Shown here: positions 58,044-64,000 of the stretch, piece after piece
How positions within the stretch are numbered: position 1 is the stretch's first letter
Layout: each line of letters starts with the position of its first letter
Assembly: GCA_910574455.1 (NCBI GenBank)
Contig: CAJSYZ010000007.1
Location: forward strand, 434,001-498,000
Reading direction: 5' to 3'
DNA length: 64,000 nucleotides
Source of the DNA: Trichaptum fuscoviolaceum
Taxonomy: Eukaryota > Basidiomycota > Agaricomycetes > Hymenochaetales > Trichaptaceae
Notes under the pieces: model-generated
What the model saw: only the letters and a program-made list of their open reading frames with translations
Told to the model about the DNA's origin: nothing
Database searches by the model: none
Translations under genes and position numbers: made by a program

Positions 58044-61000
58044 ATGACCTCCTTTGATTATGTCACAGACTACCATACAAGGTAAGTGTCTGTTTATTGG
58101 TACGGATATGGCCGCTGACGTCAGCCGTAGTGAATTCAGCAACTCTGGTTCACGCGCACGATCTAATGTGTCGGTTATTGCTCCTCTTCCGCTACCCCCC
58201 ACTGCCCGACGGCCAGTACGACTTTCAAAGTCTCGGGGCACGTCGAGCACGACGAGCGCGGCATCACGCGCGACTTCAACCGCTGGCGCCTCTGTAGTGC
58301 CCTACCTCGACGGCCTCAGTGGTGCGCAGGACATGCAAGCTGCCCTGGCCGTGGACAGACTACTTACCAGCTCCGAGACCATCTTTCCGCGTGCACGTTA
58401 CACTCCTGACTTCGACGGGAACGAGGATTCTTTTCTCGGGATTTCTGCTCTTAGAAAACACTCTCGACAGTCATCTCTTTCACAGTCTTCAGACGTGTCC
58501 AGCGTACTTGGTATTTCTCCCCTCACTCCTGAACCGTACACACCAAGCTCGGGGTTTAGCTCGGGAGTTCAGGGAATATCAGCTTCGCAACCTCATTTCT
58601 CACAAATTACAACCAAATCTTTCATTGGACCGTTTGAGGGCGATCTATCACATTTTCTAGACGCTTCATTTACTTTGGCTGGTGCCGGAGGTACAATGGC
58701 TGCTCCATCGGAGCCCGCACTAGAAGCTCAACGCTCGAAGATGAGAAGATTCGACATCAAAATATCTCAATTTTCTCTTGATGGCTCCCCTTTACCCTCA
58801 TCTGCTCGTCGCAACAGGGACTCGCTGGTCGCAGCATCTCGTGGTGCTAATATAGAGGAAGAGGGTCGAGACACTGAGGGTGGCCCGGTGCGCAGTCAGA
58901 AGAAATCTTCCAGGGGCCGAGAGCGCGTACGGATCGAACTGGCCCCGGACCAACCTCCAACGACTCAAGGAAAGCAGCGAGAACGCGTCTACGTTGCTTG
59001 TCTACAATGGTGCGCCCTAATCTTACCTTTTAGTCCAAGATAAAATACTAATTACCACACATCAGTCGCTCTCGTAAAATCCGTTGCGATGGCGCACGAC
59101 CCATGTGCCACAATTGCACTCATCGCGCGACGGGTCGGTGTGAGTACGATACCGTTCCCAAACGTAGAGGACCGGACAGAATGCCAGGGAGTCGGCAGCG
59201 TCCGGGCAGAGGTCGCGATGGGCGTTCTTCTGAGAAGGACGACGGCAACAAGTCTGACGGAAATCGTAAATCAGCGAGTGAAGATGGTGGAGATACGCAG
59301 CTATTTACTGGGGCAAGTGGGAAAGGGAAGGGGAGAGCAGGTCACCCTGGGATTTCGGATGGTGAGAGCGCAAGGCCTGAGGCAGCTCAACAAAAGCGGC
59401 GAAGAAGCACGACCGCGAGTACTCCCCCATCTGCCTCCGCTGACGGAGGACGACAACTCCCCCCCACAGCCCTACCGACAGCGCCCATATCGCGCTCTCA
59501 TCAGACAATACCCGCGGTAGATACGGACCCGAATAGCGATACATGGGGAAGCATTCCTCCGCCCGTCGACTCTGGCTCTTCGCCCTCGGTCGCTTCTACT
59601 CTAAATACGTATCATGCGAACCAGACATTCAAGTATATCGAAGATGACTCAACTGCCAGTGCACAGCTAAGCTCTGGAAAAGCCATTAGTACGATCACCG
59701 GCCCCGCAAATGAGCCGCATACGTACGATATTCATCAGGGTTTCTACGATGTTACGACTAATGCCTCGGAGACGACTCTTACCCCTATGACGGAACAGTT
59801 TCGCGCTGAAGTCATTCCAACAATACCTTCTTCTTACATCGCAAGCGGGCTACCTGCTGCTTCTCAAGATCGCTCAGCACTCCTTGTCGATACTTTCTCA
59901 GATTACTCCTTGATACATCAGGCGGGCCATCTAGCGTCGCAGCAATTCGGGGCAGGAGAGTTGGCTCCCTCACTAGTCTTCGGACAATCACAGGAGGGCA
60001 GATTACGCAGTACCAGTGGCGCAACACTCTCCTCGTCGGCGTCGCCTGAAGCATCATCTGCGGGATTGTCTGGTTCAACAGAGTTTCCCTCTCCAGACCT
60101 AAACTTTACTCTTCCTGCACCCACCGCTTCCAATTATTCGTCGTTCAACCACCCGGTCGTTCAGTCTAACCCTATCATTGTTGATCAACACACGCATCTA
60201 GGGCAGGGCCATATAGATTTTGGAGGTTTATCTACCGAGGTTTTGCAACAGATGCACGACCGTCTGGGCGCTGGAGGCGATTATATTGGCCTGAATGAGT
60301 CGACCTTGCACTCCATCGATAGTCTCGCTTCGATGGCGTTACAACAAGCTTGTCTCGAAAATATACAAGGCGTGCGCAAATTCTTCATTTCTCATGGCAT
60401 ATAAAAACTCAGCTCTTCCACAGGTTCCTGATGTATCTTCATATAATCCTTACCAGTGGGCGGTCGGAGGAGGTGCCTCTTACGTTGAACATGGCCATGG
60501 TAGCGCTTATATTGTGCCCTCAGACGATAGTGGTGGAAACGACTTGGTGGATAGGTTCGCGCACGCTTATAATTTCATTCATTCGCCTTCGCTGGATTTC
60601 GTCCGTAAGACTTGGTGGGATTCATTAATTGACACATACTACGCAGAACCCTTCTGTGCTCCTTCCGTCGCAGCTCGAAATCGGGAGATGTACGGACTAT
60701 CCTTGACACTCTCTTCACCTTTCCCTCAAGGCACTGTACCCAACGCCGCGACGAGAACGGAGGTTGCGCATCTTATCCTCAAGGATGTTCAATTCCTCAT
60801 TCGCAACTCGAATTACTGGTTCGCCTTCATGAACGTCCCCTTGTTCTTTTCCACCTTCTGCAACGCTGCCGATCGGGAAACAATGCAGCCTGCACTGATT
60901 CTTGCCATTCTTATGATGAGCAACTTTTTGAGAAGCAGCGATGCAGACATGGGCACCGAGGGGAGGGAACGTACACTATGGCTTCGGGAGAAGGCGCAGG

Positions 61001-62970
61001 CGGCGTTAGAGGCGAGTGTAAATGCCGGGTGGATCGATTCAGCGCTCGCTCAGGCGGCATGGGTACGTCTTTGTCTGAAATTTTCATGGCTTCTCTTCTT
61101 GGGCGGGTGATATCACGATATGCTGATGTAGCGCTCAATGTCAGATTCTTGCTGTGTTCGAAGTATCGGCACACCCGATTCGAACAGTGCAACGCACGGA
61201 GTCCGCGTTCACGATTCTCGATAGCATCATCCGCACGTTGTCACTTACCTACATCGACGAGGACATCGAACATTCTAACAGTTCTTCATCAAGTCTTTCC
61301 CCAGCAGTGCCTTTCGATCCGCGGAGTATACACAGCAATAACGAAGCAAATTCTCAGCATCTACATCATGCACAGACCAACCAGATGCAGAGTCGACAAT
61401 ATTTAGGCGCCCCGGCTTCGGCTCATAAATCGCAATCACATGTCTATCCGCTTCCTCTGTACAAAAGGGAACCTATTTCAGTCTCACATCATTCCCAGCC
61501 CAAGCATAGCTCTCAACTTCTTCAGTATCATACGTCGGCGCCACCAGTGGATGCCGAGTCAGCCGCATGTTCATGTGCAGAACTCTCTCTAGGTCGTAAT
61601 TGGCCGGAGGCACAGGAACATGCTCCGCTATGGCTTTGTACTCCCGCATGGAATCCGAACTGGACCACTGCTGAGGTCAAACGGGAGGAGAGTCGCCGTT
61701 TATGCTGGCAAGCACTATCAATCACAGCTGGGTATTCGACATATCGCGCAGCAATGGGTGCACCCGTTCATGACTTGTTCATTCTCCAGCCATCAAACGT
61801 GAGATTTTCAATTTTGTCCATCGCCACCTTCTATGTTAACACAACACTTCTTTGCTATTTTTGGGTGTCTATCTGACCTCCGTCGTTGGGCATGCGACTT
61901 CGACTTCCCTTCTGTACATCATTTGCATGTGCAGTTCCGATTACTCTTCCCAGGAGAAAACCTCTCAGGTCTACCTGCCCTATCCGTTCCTGGAGAAGGC
62001 GAACGCTTCCACCCTGTTCGAGAGACAGTGTGGGCGCTCTATGCTCGCGCCATGCTTCTGTGGCACGCATGTGTACGTATTCGCGGGCAGAGCGTCAGTG
62101 ACCATGAACGCGCTCTCTTTGCGAGTGCGGTATGGCGGGAGGCGGACGCGATTGAAAATGCCCTTGACGGTCATACTTGTCAGACAGAACGTGCATTTCT
62201 GTTTCAAGGGCGGGAATATCTGTTTAAGTGAGTGATTTCGATTTATAAGTCATCAATCGACGGGCTCATATGGTCTCAATATTCTCAGTGCCCGCATGTA
62301 CGTCTCGTATGAATTTCGCCGGTTTGTCCCCCATCCAAGTCCGTGAGTAAACTTCCGCACGTCTGCTCCTCATTTGGCTAATACTGCTTCGGTCTGGTGT
62401 AGGAATATGTCGGGGGCAATACACCGGAAGAAGGCCGAGGAATGGTGTACGTGCTTCCTTTCGTCAGTCAGCGTCTGACATCATTCACAATTTGACCATT
62501 TGCAGTAACACATCAGGCTACTCTCTCGAAGCGTATCATGATGGGTTTACAGACGGTCACGGGCTTAAAGAACAATGTTCTCGCGAAGCGCCCATTCTTT
62601 ATCTTCTGGTTTATGGGACAGATCAAGAGGTGAGTCAATCACAATTTTTGACCGCCGCAGATACTCAATATATCTTTCGACTCAAAGGTGTCTCCAACTA
62701 TGGCAATTGGATAAGAGTCTCACTATTGCGATTCACCTATCGAAGCAGTTCCTTCCACCTATTGATTATCTGACTGCTTTATGGCCCTGCGAAGGTAAAC
62801 AAGCTCTGCATAATGTCCTCGACATCTCGGACTCATTAGGCGATTTATTCTTAGATCAACGCCGGTTTTATATGGAAATCCGTCAGGAGCTCGAGCATGC
62901 TTGCCTCGAGATTGGCCTCGACCCACCCCCTCCGCCCAATTTGAGGTTCTCTCCCGCGGCGTTACCATAA
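58044..62970 (+). CDS. Zn2Cys6 fungal-type transcription factor, ten exons
   Basis: Exons 58044-58081, 58131-59009, 59066-60371, 60424-61062, 61145-61798, 61935-62227, 62289-62342, 62403-62446, 62506-62629 and 62688-62970 all join in phase and give about 1,437 residues. The binuclear cluster, CLQCRSRKIRCDGARPMC then HNCTHRATGRC, fits C-x2-C-x6-C-x6-C-x2-C-x7-C and is split by the 59009/59066 intron. It lies near residue 303 rather than at the N-terminus. A disordered Ser-rich region follows. The second half (TWWDSLIDTYYAEPFCAPSV, RESxRRLCWQALSITAGYST, FPGENLSG, TVWALYARAMLLWH) is the fungal-specific middle homology domain. The start uses the ATG at 58044 because a 12-codon exon then joins in phase. 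Another acceptor at 58124 is possible. Regulated genes are unknown. Confidence 0.85.
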
Positions 62971-64000
62971 GTTGCTTCTAGTTGTTTTCATATTTTGCTC
63001 GTAGGGCTTCTCGCGTCTATTCTCCGCCCTGGAATCTCCTGTCTTTTTTTTCGAGGAGGAAAAGGCCTATCGGGCCCTCGTTTCCTATCAAATTGTTAAC
63101 TAGCTCGCTGTGGAATTGCTGTCTATTTTTTTCTGAGTCGTGCGCGCTACCAGCGGAACTTGACTATTCTAACCCTGTTCATTCATAAATTACGTTAACT
63201 TAAGCACGTTTGTGCATGATATGGAACTTTATGATCATATATTACATGCTAAACTGAATCATGTATCATTAGATAGCAAAGTATTCACCAAGGAGTATTG
63301 AATTTGGGAAAATGGAGCCATCGTATCAAGGAAGTTTGACAGACAGCTCTCATACACTACTAGTATGTGAACTATGGCTGAAGAATCCGAAACCTTAATC
63401 GATTGATGTTTCATAATGTTTATACAGTACTATACTGGCAGACTAATCATGATTCATATATAGTACATCTACCGGTGGTTTGGCTGAGTTAATCGGGGTA
63501 GATGACTCTTAGCAGCCACTTGAAACTACTACCGCGACTGACCTTCTGCCAGTCTTACAATGAGATAGACAGCAGCCTGGGATTAAACTTAGAATAGGTG
63601 TCATAGCCTGAGATATATGGCACTCAATCTATCTGAAGAGCCGGAATTGTACTATGCTATTGACTCAAAAGTATTGTATATTTCGAAAGCCGCTGGCAGT
63701 GCCAGTAGTAGACTACTAGTAGTACTTGTGTCCTCCGTACAATACTCCGAGCCTCCGTTCAAACTCAGAACCCCGATAAGCATTGTTAGAAGACAGTATA
63801 CCTGGTCTAAATAACTGAATTGACTGTGAAGCCAAGTCTGGGCGTCCTCAGAGAGTTTGAAAGAAGAGCTTGTCGCCTACCACTGGCAGTTCGGCAACTT
63901 GAAGAAGTCAGCGTGACAGCAATAGTAACTGCACGTGACAGACGCGTTATGATATAGTGACGGTACCCTAATTCGGTCGTCACAAGGCGCGTTAACCACA
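62971..64000. other. 3' flank of the Zn2Cys6 gene; no gene recognised
   Basis: AT-rich sequence with a pyrimidine-rich stretch near 63040-63130 and only short ORFs. No repeat or RNA gene was recognised up to the window end. Confidence 0.5.

Noticed and set aside
1..64000. CRISPR array, bacterial operon signals, rRNA genes, LTR retrotransposon
   Set aside because: Not expected in a fungal chromosome in the case of the first two, and no rRNA-like stretch, long direct terminal repeats, reverse transcriptase or integrase motifs were seen in any frame.

Overview
The window looks like nuclear DNA of a basidiomycete fungus, most likely an agaricomycete. The evidence is the gene set (a FunK1-type fungal protein kinase pair, several DUF6533-type membrane proteins, an F-box/LRR-like family, Zn2Cys6 and C2H2 regulators, a MYND protein) and the gene structure: dense introns of about 45-70 nt with GT..AG ends and very short exons. 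Gene models below were built by hand by matching splice sites and reading phase. They have not been checked against RNA or databases.

Left third (1-30 kb). This is a loosely packed accessory region. It holds the 3' end of a DUF6533-like gene (1-745), three paralogous F-box genes (1240-2885 +, 3110-4776 - with a frameshift, 7340-9068 -), and a small inverted-repeat hairpin element (7073-7222). It also holds three DUF6533-like membrane-protein genes that share the same micro-exon structure (10610-12411 -, 19517-21319 +, 25750-27611 -). Between them lie a four-exon helical protein of unknown role (21600-23091 +), a single-exon F-box protein (23815-25389 +) and a five-exon SAM methyltransferase (28899-30040 -). 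Stretches at 4.8-7.3, 9.1-10.6, 12.4-19.5 and 27.6-28.9 kb hold no gene I can identify. A decayed coding sequence is possible at about 14.1-15.4 kb.

Centre (30.4-50 kb). This is the most striking part: a very large inverted duplication. A left arm (about 30.4-38.0 kb) and a right arm (about 42.9-50.0 kb) are reverse complements and flank a 4.9 kb unique loop. Each arm carries the same two co-oriented genes reading away from the loop. The first is a 1,296-residue three-exon protein with an N-terminal hydrophobic region, a long repeated coiled coil and a Ser-rich tail. The second is a FunK1 kinase. The coiled-coil exon is almost identical between arms while its flanks have diverged, which suggests gene conversion. 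The right FunK1 copy has lost its N-terminal extension, upstream region and basic tail. The loop holds pyridoxamine-phosphate oxidase (PDX3), a divergent alpha/beta-hydrolase-like gene, and a MYND protein with a CheD/NTAN1-like N-terminus.

Right part (50-64 kb). The genes here are regulatory: a linker-histone-like (H15) protein (50312-52626 -), an unknown small protein (53493-54268 +), a C2H2 zinc-finger protein (54799-55662 -) and a ten-exon Zn2Cys6 regulator of about 1,437 residues (58044-62970 +).
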